From contig NZ_RRYI01000004.1 in NCBI RefSeq assembly GCF_003931565.1, positions 496,001-560,000 on the forward strand: a stretch of DNA of 64,000 bases, given 5' to 3'. Position numbers and translations under genes: made by a program. The notes under the pieces are model-generated. The model did not search any database, was not told the DNA's origin, and saw nothing but the letters and a program-made list of their open reading frames with translations. The stretch comes from Caulobacter sp. 602-1 (lineage in GTDB: Bacteria > Pseudomonadota > Alphaproteobacteria > Caulobacterales > Caulobacteraceae). How positions within the stretch are numbered: position 1 is the first letter of the stretch; every line of letters starts with the position of its first letter. Below are positions 39,349 to 48,047 of the stretch, piece by piece.

Positions 39349-40899
39349 TCAGTGCGCGCCCGCGGCTCGAAGGCGGTCGCCGAAGGCGCAGGTCGGGGGC
39401 AACTCGACCTTCACCCCAGCGCGCGCCTTGCCCTTCAGCCAGTCGCTGAGAGCCTCGGCGACTGTGTGGTCCAGGCTGGTGAGGCCGCGCGTGTCCAGCG
39501 TCACCCGGCCGTTGTTCGGCGCGCCGTCCAGGACCTTGGCGATCTTGGGCAGCTGAATGAACGTGGCCGCGCCCTCCAGTCGGATCTCGCTCTCGTCGGG
39601 GCCCAGTTCGTGCTGGGAGACGTTGAGGCGCATCTTCTTGAGGTTGGGAACCAGCTCGAGCAGCGTCAGGGCCATGCCGACCAGCACGCCGGTCAGGAGG
39701 TCCGTCGCCACGACCATTACGAACGTCGCGGCCCAGATCATCGCCGGCAGGAGGCCGTAGCGGGCGAAGAGATGGCGGACGTGCTGCAGGCTGACCAGTT
39801 TCCAGCCCGTGACGACCAGCACGCCGGCGAGGGCGGCGCTGGGCACCATGCGCAGCAGCCAGGGCAGCAGGGCGACGAAGGCCAGGATCCAGACGCCGTG
39901 CAGGATGGCCGACAGGCGGGTCATGGCGCCGGCCTGGACGTTGGCCGAGCTGCGCACGATCACGCCGGTCATCGGCAGGGCGCCGACCAGGCCGCACAGC
40001 ATGTTGCCGACGCCCTGCGCGCCCAGCTCCTTGTTGTACTTGGTGCGCTCACCGTCGTGCATCCGATCGACGGCGGCGGCCGACAACAGGGTCTCGGCCG
40101 AGGCGATGAAGGCCACCGCGATGGCGGTCACCAGCAGCATCGGATCGGCCATGCGGGCGAAGTCGGCGACGCCAGGAATGGCGATCGCCGCGGCGATCGA
40201 TTCCGGCACGACGATCTTCTGGACGTCCAGGCCCAGGGCCGTGGCCAGCACGGTGCCGGCGACGACGCCCAGCAGGGCGCCCGGAACCAGCTTCAGGGCC
40301 TTGGGGCGGAATTTCTCCCACAGCAGGATCGAGCCGATGGTCACCACGCCGACCGCCAGGGCGGCTTCGACCTGGGTCAAGGTGGCGAACTGCACGCCGG
40401 CCAGGGCCGACGGGATGGCCGCCAGATTCTGCAGGCCGTGGGCCTTGGGCGAGTCGCCGAACAGCACATGGAACTGGCCCGCCACGATCAGCACGCCGAT
40501 ACCGGCCAGCATGCCGTGCACGACGGCGGGCGAGATGGCGCGGAACCAGTTGCCCAGCTTGGCCGCGCCGGCGATCAACTGGATCAGGCCGGCGACGACC
40601 AGGATCGGGCCCAGCATGGACAGGCCGTGCTTGGCGACGATCTCGAAGACGATGACCGCGAGGCCGGCGGCGGGCCCGCTGACCTGCAAGGGCGAGCCGG
40701 CGAGGGCGCCGACGATGACGCCGCCGATGATGCCGGTAACGAGACCGCGCTCGGCCGGGACGCCGGAGGCGACGGCGATGCCCATGCACAGCGGCATCGC
40801 CACGAGGAAGACGACGATCGACGCGATGAAGTCACGCGACAGGATCGTCGAGAAGCCAGGCTTCACGCCCTGGGGAGAGGAAGCGACAGCTTGGGTCAT
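39349..40899 (-). CDS. SulP-family anion transporter with STAS domain, bicarbonate candidate
   Basis: 516 residues. The membrane part has the SulP start DFIASIVVFLVAMPLCMGIA, SGVPAERGLVTGIIGGVIV, and GSPLQVSGPAAGLAVIVFEI. A C-terminal STAS domain follows from about residue 420 (LEGAATFIQLPKIAKVLDGA, VTLDTRGLTSLDHTVAEALS). It overlaps the carbonic anhydrase gene by four bases, an arrangement widely seen and taken to mean bicarbonate uptake coupled to CO2 hydration. Sulfate or another anion cannot be excluded from sequence alone. Confidence 0.87.
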   Translation of the reverse strand: MTQAVASSPQGVKPGFSTILSRDFIASIVVFLVAMPLCMGIAVASGVPAERGLVTGIIGGVIVGALAGSPLQVSGPAAGLAVIVFEIVAKHGLSMLGPILVVAGLIQLIAGAAKLGNWFRAISPAVVHGMLAGIGVLIVAGQFHVLFGDSPKAHGLQNLAAIPSALAGVQFATLTQVEAALAVGVVTIGSILLWEKFRPKALKLVPGALLGVVAGTVLATALGLDVQKIVVPESIAAAIAIPGVADFARMADPMLLVTAIAVAFIASAETLLSAAAVDRMHDGERTKYNKELGAQGVGNMLCGLVGALPMTGVIVRSSANVQAGAMTRLSAILHGVWILAFVALLPWLLRMVPSAALAGVLVVTGWKLVSLQHVRHLFARYGLLPAMIWAATFVMVVATDLLTGVLVGMALTLLELVPNLKKMRLNVSQHELGPDESEIRLEGAATFIQLPKIAKVLDGAPNNGRVTLDTRGLTSLDHTVAEALSDWLKGKARAGVKVELPPTCAFGDRLRAAGAH

Positions 40900-41591
40900 T
40901 CGGCGGCGATGCCCAGGTGATCGGCGGCGACCATGCGGCGCGAGGGGCGCTGCGCGACGGGGAGGGGCGCGCCCTCATAGACCTGCTCGAACTGGCCGGT
41001 GTCGCCGTTATAGGCCTGGATCTGGCCGGTCTCGATCTCGAAGAACCAGCCGTGCAGGGTCAGCTTGCCTTGGGCGATGGCCGACGCCACCGACGGGTGG
41101 GTGCGCAGGTGATTCAGCTGGACGACGACGTTTTCCAGCGACAGGGCGCGGGTCGTGCCATGCTCGTCGAGGCCGTGATAGGCGTTGCACACGACGCTGT
41201 GGGCGGCGTGGGCGTGGCGCAGCCAGGCGGCCACGTTCGGCATTTTTTCCAGGGCCGCCGGGTTCGAGAACGCCTTCATCGCGCCGCAGTCCGAGTGGCC
41301 GCAGACGACGATATCGCGAACGCCCAGGGCCATGACGGCGTATTCAACCGCCGACGAGACGCCGCCATTGGCTTGGCTGAACGGCGGAACGATGTTGCCG
41401 GCGTTGCGGCAGACGAACAGGTCGCCCGGCGCGGCCTGGGTGATCAGTTCGGGAACCACGCGCGAGTCGGCGCACGAGATCATCAGGGCCGACGGGCTCT
41501 GGCCGTGGCTGGCCAGGCGTTCGTAGAGGGCGCTCTGGGCGGGGAAGACCTGGCCGCGAAATAAGGCGGCGCGTTCGAGAAACTGTTCCAA
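40896..41591 (-). CDS. beta-class carbonic anhydrase
   Basis: 231 residues, interconverting CO2 and bicarbonate. The zinc ligands are Cys40, His99 and Cys102, in MISCADSRVVPE and VVCGHSDCGAM, with the Asp42-Arg44 dyad that gates the active site. The start is TTG 41591, chosen because a perfect GGAGGT lies just before it and no ATG fits. It is translationally coupled to the SulP gene, suggesting that it captures or supplies the transported bicarbonate. The 163 bases upstream (41592-41754) show no promoter I can name. Confidence 0.92.
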   Translation of the reverse strand: MEQFLERAALFRGQVFPAQSALYERLASHGQSPSALMISCADSRVVPELITQAAPGDLFVCRNAGNIVPPFSQANGGVSSAVEYAVMALGVRDIVVCGHSDCGAMKAFSNPAALEKMPNVAAWLRHAHAAHSVVCNAYHGLDEHGTTRALSLENVVVQLNHLRTHPSVASAIAQGKLTLHGWFFEIETGQIQAYNGDTGQFEQVYEGAPLPVAQRPSRRMVAADHLGIAAE

Positions 41592-41754
41592 GGGACCTCC
41601 GTAAACTGATCGCCGCGACGCCCAAAAGGGGGGCGGGCGCCGCGGCGAGCGCTACGGCGAGAAGCGCCGGACGCATTGATGAAGGTCGTTTGGGGTCTTT
41701 GCTGCGGTGCAGCGGCTTTGTGACAAAGGATGTCTTGGTGGGAGTTCGGTCGGC

Positions 41755-43077
41755 CTAAAGCGCGGGCAGGCGGATCTCGACGCGCAGACCGCCGCGCGGA
41801 CGATTCTTGAGGACCAGGGTTCCGTTCTCGCGCTGCAGGATCTGCTGGACGATGGTCAGACCCAGACCCAGGCCGCCGGTGTTGCGGGCCCGGGCGTCGT
41901 CGAGGCGATGGAACGGCTGAAGCACATGGGTCAACTCCGCCTCGGGTATGCCCGGACCGTTGTCCTCGATGGCCAGCACCGCCGTGTCGCCGTCGCGCGT
42001 GAGCGTGAGGGCGGCGTCGCCGCCGTAGTGCAGGGCGTTCTCGACGATGTTGCTGATCGCCCGCTTCACGGAGAGCGGTCGGGCCAGCACGGGCAGGTGG
42101 TCGAGGCCGGCATAGGTCGCGGGCCGTTCGGCGTCGGCGGCGTCGTCGACTACCGTCATGGCGATTGCGGCCAGGTCTGTCCGTCGCCGGGGCTCGGGAT
42201 CCTCCTGACCGCCCAGATAGGCCAGCAGGGAGTCTAGCATGGACGTCATCTCGTCGACGTCGGCCTCAAGGGCCTCGCGCGCGTCCGGGTCCGTCACGAA
42301 GCCCGCCCTCAGCCGCAGGCGGGCCAGGGGCGTGCGCAGATCGTGACCGACGGCGGCCAGGGCTTCGGTGCGGGCTTGCAGCAGGCCGGCTATGCGGTCC
42401 TGCATGGCGTTGAAAGCCTTGGCCACCAGCTTGAGGTCGCCGGCCCCGCTCTCGGCGATACGGACCTGTCCGCCCTTGCCGACCTTGTCGGCGGCCTCGG
42501 CCAAGGCCCGCAGCGGGCGGCTGAGATTGCGCAGCACCAGCGCCGCGGCGATGATCACGCCCAGGCCCAACGTAAAGGCGGAACCAAAGCCGCTCAGCAG
42601 CACCGCCCAGGGCGCGACGCGGATCTTGGTGCTCAACGCCATCCAGCTGCCGTCGCGCAACTTGACGGCCACCTTCAGGCGGGTGTCGCGCGGCAGGGCG
42701 CGGTCGATGTCGGCGTGGACGCGCAGATCGCGGTCGCGCAGGCTGGGCTCGGCGTCGAACAGTTCTTCGCGGTAGTCGTTCTCGACCGCCCGGCCGCCGT
42801 CGACCAACGTGGGCAGGACCGACCAGGTCAGGTGGGTGGCGCGATTGGAAATCACCGCCGCCCGCACCCCGCGCTCGCCTGGAGACGACGACTCCAGAAT
42901 CTCCGTCGCGGCCGCCAACTGCTCGGCCACGCGTCGGATCTGGTTCTCGCGGTCGGGATAGAGGCGGCTGTTCTCGAACAGGATCGAACTGCCGATGAAC
43001 TCCAGGGCTACGGCCAGCATCAGGACCAGGGTGACCTGGCCGACAAGACGCTGCGGCCACAGCCGCCAGGACTTCAT
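41755..43077 (-). CDS. EnvZ-type sensor histidine kinase
   Basis: 440 residues. Two membrane segments (about residues 14-33 and 158-183) enclose a 120-residue periplasmic sensor domain. A HAMP region follows (NLSRPLRALAEAADKVG). The H-box is AAVGHDLRTPLARLRLRAGF with phospho-accepting His245. ATPase boxes are SNIVENALHYGG (N), IEDNGPGIPE (G1) and NTGGLGLGLTIVQ (G2). The gene overlaps the upstream response regulator by four bases, so they form a cognate pair. The signal is unknown, and no adjacent target gene is obvious. Confidence 0.93.
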   Translation of the reverse strand: MKSWRLWPQRLVGQVTLVLMLAVALEFIGSSILFENSRLYPDRENQIRRVAEQLAAATEILESSSPGERGVRAAVISNRATHLTWSVLPTLVDGGRAVENDYREELFDAEPSLRDRDLRVHADIDRALPRDTRLKVAVKLRDGSWMALSTKIRVAPWAVLLSGFGSAFTLGLGVIIAAALVLRNLSRPLRALAEAADKVGKGGQVRIAESGAGDLKLVAKAFNAMQDRIAGLLQARTEALAAVGHDLRTPLARLRLRAGFVTDPDAREALEADVDEMTSMLDSLLAYLGGQEDPEPRRRTDLAAIAMTVVDDAADAERPATYAGLDHLPVLARPLSVKRAISNIVENALHYGGDAALTLTRDGDTAVLAIEDNGPGIPEAELTHVLQPFHRLDDARARNTGGLGLGLTIVQQILQRENGTLVLKNRPRGGLRVEIRLPAL

Positions 43078-43844
43078 CGGCGCTCGACGGCGGCGGTGAA
43101 GATGTAGCCGACGCCGCGCACGGTGCGCAGCAGAGGTTCGGCCTGGCCGACAACGGCCAGCTTGCGGCGCAGGCGGCTGACCAGCACGTCGATGCTGCGG
43201 TCCGAGGCGTCGGAAAGGCGGGCGCGGGACATCTCGAGCAGTCGCTCGCGGCCGATCACCCGCTGGGGCGAGCTGACGAAGGCTAGCAGCAGGTCGAACT
43301 CGGCGCCCGACAGGTCGACGAAGGCGCCGTCCGGCGACAGGAGTTCGCGGCGGCCGGGGTCCAGGCTCCAGCCGGAGAAGGTCATCCGCTGGTGGCCGCG
43401 CGGCTGGCTGGACTGCGATCCGGTCTGGGTCCGACGCAGGATGGCGCGGATGCGGGCGATCAGCTCCTTCTTGCTGAAGGGCTTGCCGATATAGTCGTCG
43501 GCGCCGAGCTCCAGGCCGATCAGGCGGTCGGTCTCGTCGTGGCGGGCGCTGAGCATGACGATCGGCACATCGCTCTCGCGGCGCACCAGGCGACAGAGAT
43601 CGAAGCCATTGCTGCCCGGCAGCATGACATCCAAGAGGATAAGGTCGACCGTATTGGTCTCAAGAACGCGCGCCATTTCCGCGCCATGAGCGGCGCTGAG
43701 CGGCTGGAAGCCTTCCTCGCGCAGCAGGCGCATCAGCAGGGTGCGAAGGGCCGGATCGTCCTCTACGACGAGCACTGTGGAGGCGAGCGGCGCGGTCGCC
43801 AAGTCGCGCGGCAGCGCGATCATTCCGTGGCCTGAAGAATCCAT
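43074..43844 (-). CDS. OmpR-family response regulator
   Basis: 256 residues. The receiver domain spans about 23-140, with the acidic pair Glu29-Asp30, phospho-acceptor Asp72 (LILLDVMLPGSNGFD) and the conserved lysine in YIGKPFSKKEL. The winged-helix output domain spans about 155-252, including LSGAEFDLLLAFVSSPQRVI and SDRSIDVLVSRLRRKL. The ATG at 43844 has no clear ribosome site; an internal ATG at 43823 would remove seven poorly conserved residues. First gene of the pair with the histidine kinase. Confidence 0.93.
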   Translation of the reverse strand: MDSSGHGMIALPRDLATAPLASTVLVVEDDPALRTLLMRLLREEGFQPLSAAHGAEMARVLETNTVDLILLDVMLPGSNGFDLCRLVRRESDVPIVMLSARHDETDRLIGLELGADDYIGKPFSKKELIARIRAILRRTQTGSQSSQPRGHQRMTFSGWSLDPGRRELLSPDGAFVDLSGAEFDLLLAFVSSPQRVIGRERLLEMSRARLSDASDRSIDVLVSRLRRKLAVVGQAEPLLRTVRGVGYIFTAAVERR

Positions 43845-43954
43845 ATGCTCGGGCTAGTTAGGCGCCGTAGCGCCGGGAACAAGGCCGGAGCCGACGATTT
43901 CTCGCCAGCTCCGGACAAAAAGGCGGGGATACTTTCAGCATCCCACGAAACTGG

Positions 43955-43995
43955 GCCCTCGCGCGCATTTTGCAGGTAGGGGAGCGCGCGAGGGC
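43955..43995 (-). terminator. hairpin downstream of a small secreted protein gene
   Basis: A 12-bp perfect stem (GCCCTCGCGCGC / GCGCGCGAGGGC) with a 17-base loop lies in the 197-base gap 43845-44041, about 45 bases after the minus-strand gene at 44042. No T-run is visible. It probably ends that transcript before the response regulator promoter. Confidence 0.45.
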
Positions 43996-44041
43996 TGGCC
44001 GCCGTTGACGATGAAGCTACGGCGACCGTCCGGACGCCGCG

Positions 44042-44266
44042 CTAGCCGGCGCGGCAGGTGTCGACGGCGGCGTCCGCTGGCGCGGCGTCGGTTGTCTGGG
44101 CCTTGGGCGTGGCGCAGGCGATGGCTGCCTGGGCCTTGGCGTCGCGCTTCTGCTGGTTCTTCTTGGCGACCTCCTCGGTGAAGGTCAGGCCGGTGCCGGC
44201 GGGACCCGCGATGGCCGGGGAGGCCAGCAGGCAGGCGGCGAGGCCGAGGGACGCGAGGACTTTCAT
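44042..44266 (-). CDS. small secreted protein of unknown function
   Basis: 74 residues starting MKVLASLGLAACLLASPAIA, a clear signal peptide with an AIAG cleavage site. It leaves a 54-residue mature chain rich in Ala, Lys and Thr, with a two-cysteine spacing (AIACAT and VDTCRAG) that could form one disulfide. It lies 34 bases downstream of another secreted protein gene in the same direction, so the two are probably co-transcribed. No family recognised. Confidence 0.6.
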   Translation of the reverse strand: MKVLASLGLAACLLASPAIAGPAGTGLTFTEEVAKKNQQKRDAKAQAAIACATPKAQTTDAAPADAAVDTCRAG

Positions 44267-44300
44267 ACGAAACAGACTCCGGGAAATTGAACGAGGAAAC

Positions 44301-44948
44301 TCAGCCGCCTGCGGCGGTGTCGGCTTGCGCCTGAGTGGCGGGCAGGGTGCGGCGGTAGGTGTCGACAGCCTTCAACAGGCCCTCGATCTCGGCATGGGTG
44401 ATGGCGGCGCGATGCTCGTAGCCCTTGGCCGAGGTGAACTTGAAGGCCCAGGCGCCGGGGGTCGCGGCGGCGCGGCGCAATTCGCTCTCGGCGACGCCGA
44501 ACGAGACCTCCTCGCGGCAGACTTCCGGCGCCTCGAACAGGAAGCAGTGGCTCGCGTTGTCGCGAATCTTGGTCAGCGGCGCGGCGACCGGCCATTGGCC
44601 CGTCTGATGCGAGACCTCGCTATAACCGCGGATAGAGCCAGGGTAGGTCAGGGTCTGCCGGACCTCGAAGCGCGTGGCGCCCGAGCGCTTGTCGACGACC
44701 GCCCGCAGGTGGTTGTCGTTACGGGGCGACTTGAAGACGCCCTTGCCGGTCTGGAAGCCGCGCTCGGTGCTGATCACCGTCTCGATGTCCAACGGATCGT
44801 CGATGACTTGGGCGCGGGCATGGAAGTGGTCGGCGGTCAGGGCGGTCTGCTTGGCGGGCAGGCGGACGGTCTCGGCGATCGCGGCGCCGCTCACGGCGAG
44901 TCCGGCTACGACGGCCAGGGCCGCCAGGCCGGTATGGGTCTTGCGCAT
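44301..44948 (-). CDS. secreted protein of unknown function
   Basis: 215 residues. The signal peptide MRKTHTGLAALAVVAGLAVS ends near GAAIAE. The mature part contains TERGFQTGKGVFKSPRNDNH, FEVRQTLTYPGSIRGYSEVS, and a cysteine pair in HCFLFEAPEVCREE. A GGGAGAAC ribosome site precedes the ATG at 44948, and an open frame upstream is discarded. The neighbouring 138 bases (44949-45086) carry no recognisable element. No family recognised; co-transcription with the 74-residue protein is likely. It may be a stress- or surface-related pair. Confidence 0.65.
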   Translation of the reverse strand: MRKTHTGLAALAVVAGLAVSGAAIAETVRLPAKQTALTADHFHARAQVIDDPLDIETVISTERGFQTGKGVFKSPRNDNHLRAVVDKRSGATRFEVRQTLTYPGSIRGYSEVSHQTGQWPVAAPLTKIRDNASHCFLFEAPEVCREEVSFGVAESELRRAAATPGAWAFKFTSAKGYEHRAAITHAEIEGLLKAVDTYRRTLPATQAQADTAAGG

Positions 44949-45086
44949 CCATGTTCTCCCGAACAGGGGCCGCGCCATCGGGGGCGGCCTTTCAACGGTT
45001 CGAGAGTGGCGAGCCCGCCTTGCGGCTCTGCATCGCGATTGTGACAAAGCATGACAGGCGACGCTGCTCGGCAAGAACGCCCGAGG

Positions 45087-46256
45087 CTACGCCGGCAGGC
45101 GCACTGCCCCGGCCTCGCGCAGGGCCTTGATCGTCGGGAAGCCGTCGACGGCCATCAGCAGGTCCGCTTCGGCCAGCAGCGAGCGCAAGACGTGGACCGC
45201 GCCTTCGGTCCCGCCCAGGGCCAAGCCGTAGGAATAGGGACGTCCGACGCCCACCGCCGTCGCGCCGATCGCCAGGGCCTTGGCGACGTCGCTGCCCGAG
45301 CGGACGCCAGAGTCGAACAGCACCGGCGTCTCGCCCGCCGCCTCGACTACGCCCGGCAGCATGTCGATGGCCGCGACGCCGCCATTGGCCTGCCGACCGC
45401 CGTGGTTTGAGCAGTAGATTCCGTCGACGCCCTCGTCCTTGGCCCGGCGCACGTCGTCGGGATGGCAGATCCCCTTCAGCACGATCGGCAGCTTGGTCAG
45501 CGACCGCAGCCACGGCAGGTCGGCCCAGGTCAGCACCTTGCCGAAGGTCGCCGCCCAGGTCATCACCGAGGTCTGGAGGTCCGACTTCGGGTCCTTTCCG
45601 CCGACCATGGCGCGAAAGCGCGGGTCCGAGAAATAGTTGGCCAGCACGGCGCCGCGCAGCTGTGGGAAGTTGGAGTCGTTGAGGTCGCGCGGCCGCCAGC
45701 CGGTGACCCAGGTGTCCAGGGTCACGACGATGGCCTTGTAGCCGGCCGCTTCTGCGCGACTGACCAGACTGGCGGCCAGTTCTGGGTCCCTGGGTGTGTA
45801 CAGCTGAAACATCCCTGGCGTGTCGCCCATGGCCGCGGCGACGTCCTCCAGCGGATCGTTGGTCAGGGTTGAGACCACCATGGGCACGCCCGTCGCGGCG
45901 GCGGCGCGGGCGGCGGCAAGGTCGCCGTGGCCGTCCTGGGTGCAGAGGCCGGTCACGCCGATCGGGGCCATGAACAGCGGGCTGGGCAGCTTCATGCCGA
46001 ACAGGTCGATGGAGAGGTCGCGCGTGGAGCAGTCGACCATCATCCGCGGGATCAGCCCCCAGTGCTTGAAGGCCGCGGCGTTGCCGTCCTGGGTGTGTTC
46101 GTCGCCACAACCGCCCTGCACGTATTTCAGGGTCGAGGGTGGCATGGCCGCCTGGGCGCGCGCCACGAGGCCGGCAAAGTCGACGGGGTATTTCGGCAGC
46201 ACCCCGTGCAGGCCCTGGAAATAGATCTCGGTCTGGTAGTCGCCGTAGTGCGGCAT
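45087..46256 (-). CDS. FMN-dependent alpha-hydroxyacid oxidase (lactate oxidase/monooxygenase-like)
   Basis: 389 residues of the FMN-binding alpha-hydroxyacid dehydrogenase family, which oxidises L-lactate or a similar 2-hydroxyacid. Landmarks are LPSPLFMAPIGVTGLC, GVPMVVSTLTNDPLEDV, PGMFQLYTPRD, IVVTLDTWVTGWRPRDL, LPIVLKGICHPDD and the active-site YCSNHGGRQANG (catalytic His, Arg). FMN-phosphate loops are VLFDSGVRSGSDVAKAL and AVGVGRPYSYGLAL. The long insertion and N-terminus resemble lactate 2-monooxygenase more than LldD. It stands alone between a hypothetical pair and the next operon, so there is no pathway context. Confidence 0.88.
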   Translation of the reverse strand: MPHYGDYQTEIYFQGLHGVLPKYPVDFAGLVARAQAAMPPSTLKYVQGGCGDEHTQDGNAAAFKHWGLIPRMMVDCSTRDLSIDLFGMKLPSPLFMAPIGVTGLCTQDGHGDLAAARAAAATGVPMVVSTLTNDPLEDVAAAMGDTPGMFQLYTPRDPELAASLVSRAEAAGYKAIVVTLDTWVTGWRPRDLNDSNFPQLRGAVLANYFSDPRFRAMVGGKDPKSDLQTSVMTWAATFGKVLTWADLPWLRSLTKLPIVLKGICHPDDVRRAKDEGVDGIYCSNHGGRQANGGVAAIDMLPGVVEAAGETPVLFDSGVRSGSDVAKALAIGATAVGVGRPYSYGLALGGTEGAVHVLRSLLAEADLLMAVDGFPTIKALREAGAVRLPA

Positions 46257-46340
46257 GGTTTGCTCCCTGGGCTGCTCGACAGTCTGGGCGTCGATGCGTC
46301 GATCCGATTTGACGCGATCGCGCCGCCGGCCGCCAGTCCT

Positions 46341-48047
46341 TCAAGAGCGTGATCGGCGCTCCAGCCACCACAGAAGGCCAAGCACGGCCAGCAGGCCGGC
46401 GGCCCAGGGCCAGGACGAACCCGGCGCGGTGCGGATGGCGCGGGCGCCGCGCGTGACGCTGGCGGCCACCGCGTCGAGCGTCGCCTGACGGTCGGCGGCC
46501 CAGGCCAGCGAGGGCGCGGCGTCGGCGGGATGGACGTAGAAGCGCGCGCCGTCAGAGACCCTGTGCCAGCCGGCGCGGCGGGGCCAGTAGGCGGCGCGGG
46601 CGGCGGGGCCGGCCGCCGGATCGACGACGGGCCGGCTTTCGACGCCATCCGGGTCGACAACCCGGATCGGCCCCCTGACGCCGCGGAGCGTCGCGCGTTG
46701 GCCCAACCTGGCGATACCGTCCACCCACACACCGGGGCCGTCGCTGGGCCGGGCCAGGATGGAGAAGAGTTCGCTCCACATTTCGCCGTAGCGATCCGTG
46801 TGGCCGGCCAGGGCGAGGCCGTAGCTGTCGACCACGATCCAGAGTCCCACGCGCCCCTGGCCGCGCGGCCGCCAGGCGGCTAGAGGCGCGCCCGCCTTGT
46901 CGCGGATCATCGGAACGCCGTCGCGACCGGCTTGAGCGAGGTCGTAGCGGCTGAGCTCAAGGTTGGTCGGGCCGTCGAGCCTGAAGGCGTGGACCTCGCC
47001 ATCGCCCGATGTCGCCATCCCCATATTGGTCCAATCGCGCCGCGTGGCGGCCGAGAGCGGGCCGGTTGGGCGCAGCAGCAGGCCCAGGCCCTCGCCCGTC
47101 GCCGCGGCCAGGGCGGTCCGCGCGCCGGGCGAGAGGCTTTCCCAACGGCGATCGTCGACCACGACGAGATCGATCTCGGCCAGGGTCGCGCGGGTGATCG
47201 GTATCGGAGGATCGCCCAGGGCCACGCCAGCGCCCACGTCGATGTCGAGGTTGAGCGCGATGCCGGCGTCCTGGGCCCAGCGGCGCAGGTACTTGGTCTC
47301 CGCGCTCGGCGCGCCGGCCAGGACCAGCACGCGCGGCTGGCGCTGGGCGCGGGTCTCGATCGGGATCTCGATCTGTTCGACCGTGCGGCCGGCGGCGTCC
47401 TTCAGGCGCAGGTCGAACAGGGCCAGACCGGGCGCGCGGGCGGCGGCCGACAGCTGGAAGCGTCCGTCGGCGGCGACGGCGGCCTGATCGACCACGGCGC
47501 CGGCTGGATCGATCAGCTCGACGCCGCCCCCGCCTCCGACCTGGCCGGCGACCGTGAAGCATCCGCCCGGGGCGAGCGGCTTCGGCGGCGTCAGCGCGAT
47601 CAGGCCGCGGGGCGCGGGCGAGGGGGCGAACTCGGCGGGGCGGTCGAGCGGAATCTGGTCGCGCGGCGTCAGGCCGTCACCCTCGATCCGCAGGCGCCCG
47701 GGTTCCGGATAGAGGCGCAAGGCCGAGCCAAGGTCGGGCGCGCGGACCGCCCCCGGCAGCGGCCCGGCCTCCGGCAGAGCGACCAGGACGTCCCCCGAGG
47801 CGCGTAGCGCCGGTTTCGCGCCATGCGTGGCGACTACGAGGCGACCAGGCGGCGTAGCGACCGAAGGCGGGAAGAGCGTCGGATGGAGCAGCGCTCCGCC
47901 CAGGATCTGCAGAGCGATCAGCGCGGCGAACCGCCAGGCGGGCCCGCGCACGTCGGCCGATCGTCGCCGCAGAACCGTCCGCGCGATCCCGCCGATCGTG
48001 ACGATCGCGATCAGGATCGCCGTCCAGAGTTCCAAGGAACCGCTCAT
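46341..48047 (-). CDS. membrane protein at the end of the MoxR/DUF4175 operon
   Basis: 568 residues. Two N-terminal membrane segments (LELWTAILIAIVTIGGIART, then AALIALQILGGALLHPTLF), a long extracytoplasmic part, and a C-terminal membrane helix (WPWAAGLLAVLGLLWWLE). The middle contains an Ig-like portion, then VLVLAGAPSAETKYLRRWAQ and LVVVDDRRWESLSPGARTAL, resembling the glutamine-amidotransferase-like domain found in BatA-type membrane proteins. No catalytic triad is evident. The ATG overlaps the DUF4175 stop (ATGA). Likely part of the envelope complex served by the MoxR ATPase; function unknown. Confidence 0.7.
   Translation of the reverse strand: MSGSLELWTAILIAIVTIGGIARTVLRRRSADVRGPAWRFAALIALQILGGALLHPTLFPPSVATPPGRLVVATHGAKPALRASGDVLVALPEAGPLPGAVRAPDLGSALRLYPEPGRLRIEGDGLTPRDQIPLDRPAEFAPSPAPRGLIALTPPKPLAPGGCFTVAGQVGGGGGVELIDPAGAVVDQAAVAADGRFQLSAAARAPGLALFDLRLKDAAGRTVEQIEIPIETRAQRQPRVLVLAGAPSAETKYLRRWAQDAGIALNLDIDVGAGVALGDPPIPITRATLAEIDLVVVDDRRWESLSPGARTALAAATGEGLGLLLRPTGPLSAATRRDWTNMGMATSGDGEVHAFRLDGPTNLELSRYDLAQAGRDGVPMIRDKAGAPLAAWRPRGQGRVGLWIVVDSYGLALAGHTDRYGEMWSELFSILARPSDGPGVWVDGIARLGQRATLRGVRGPIRVVDPDGVESRPVVDPAAGPAARAAYWPRRAGWHRVSDGARFYVHPADAAPSLAWAADRQATLDAVAASVTRGARAIRTAPGSSWPWAAGLLAVLGLLWWLERRSRS

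Noticed and set aside
39007..40920. 637-codon plus-strand frame opposite the SulP and MucR genes
   Set aside because: Gln/Asp/Gly-rich repeats of low complexity produced by reading transmembrane codons backwards; no start signal.
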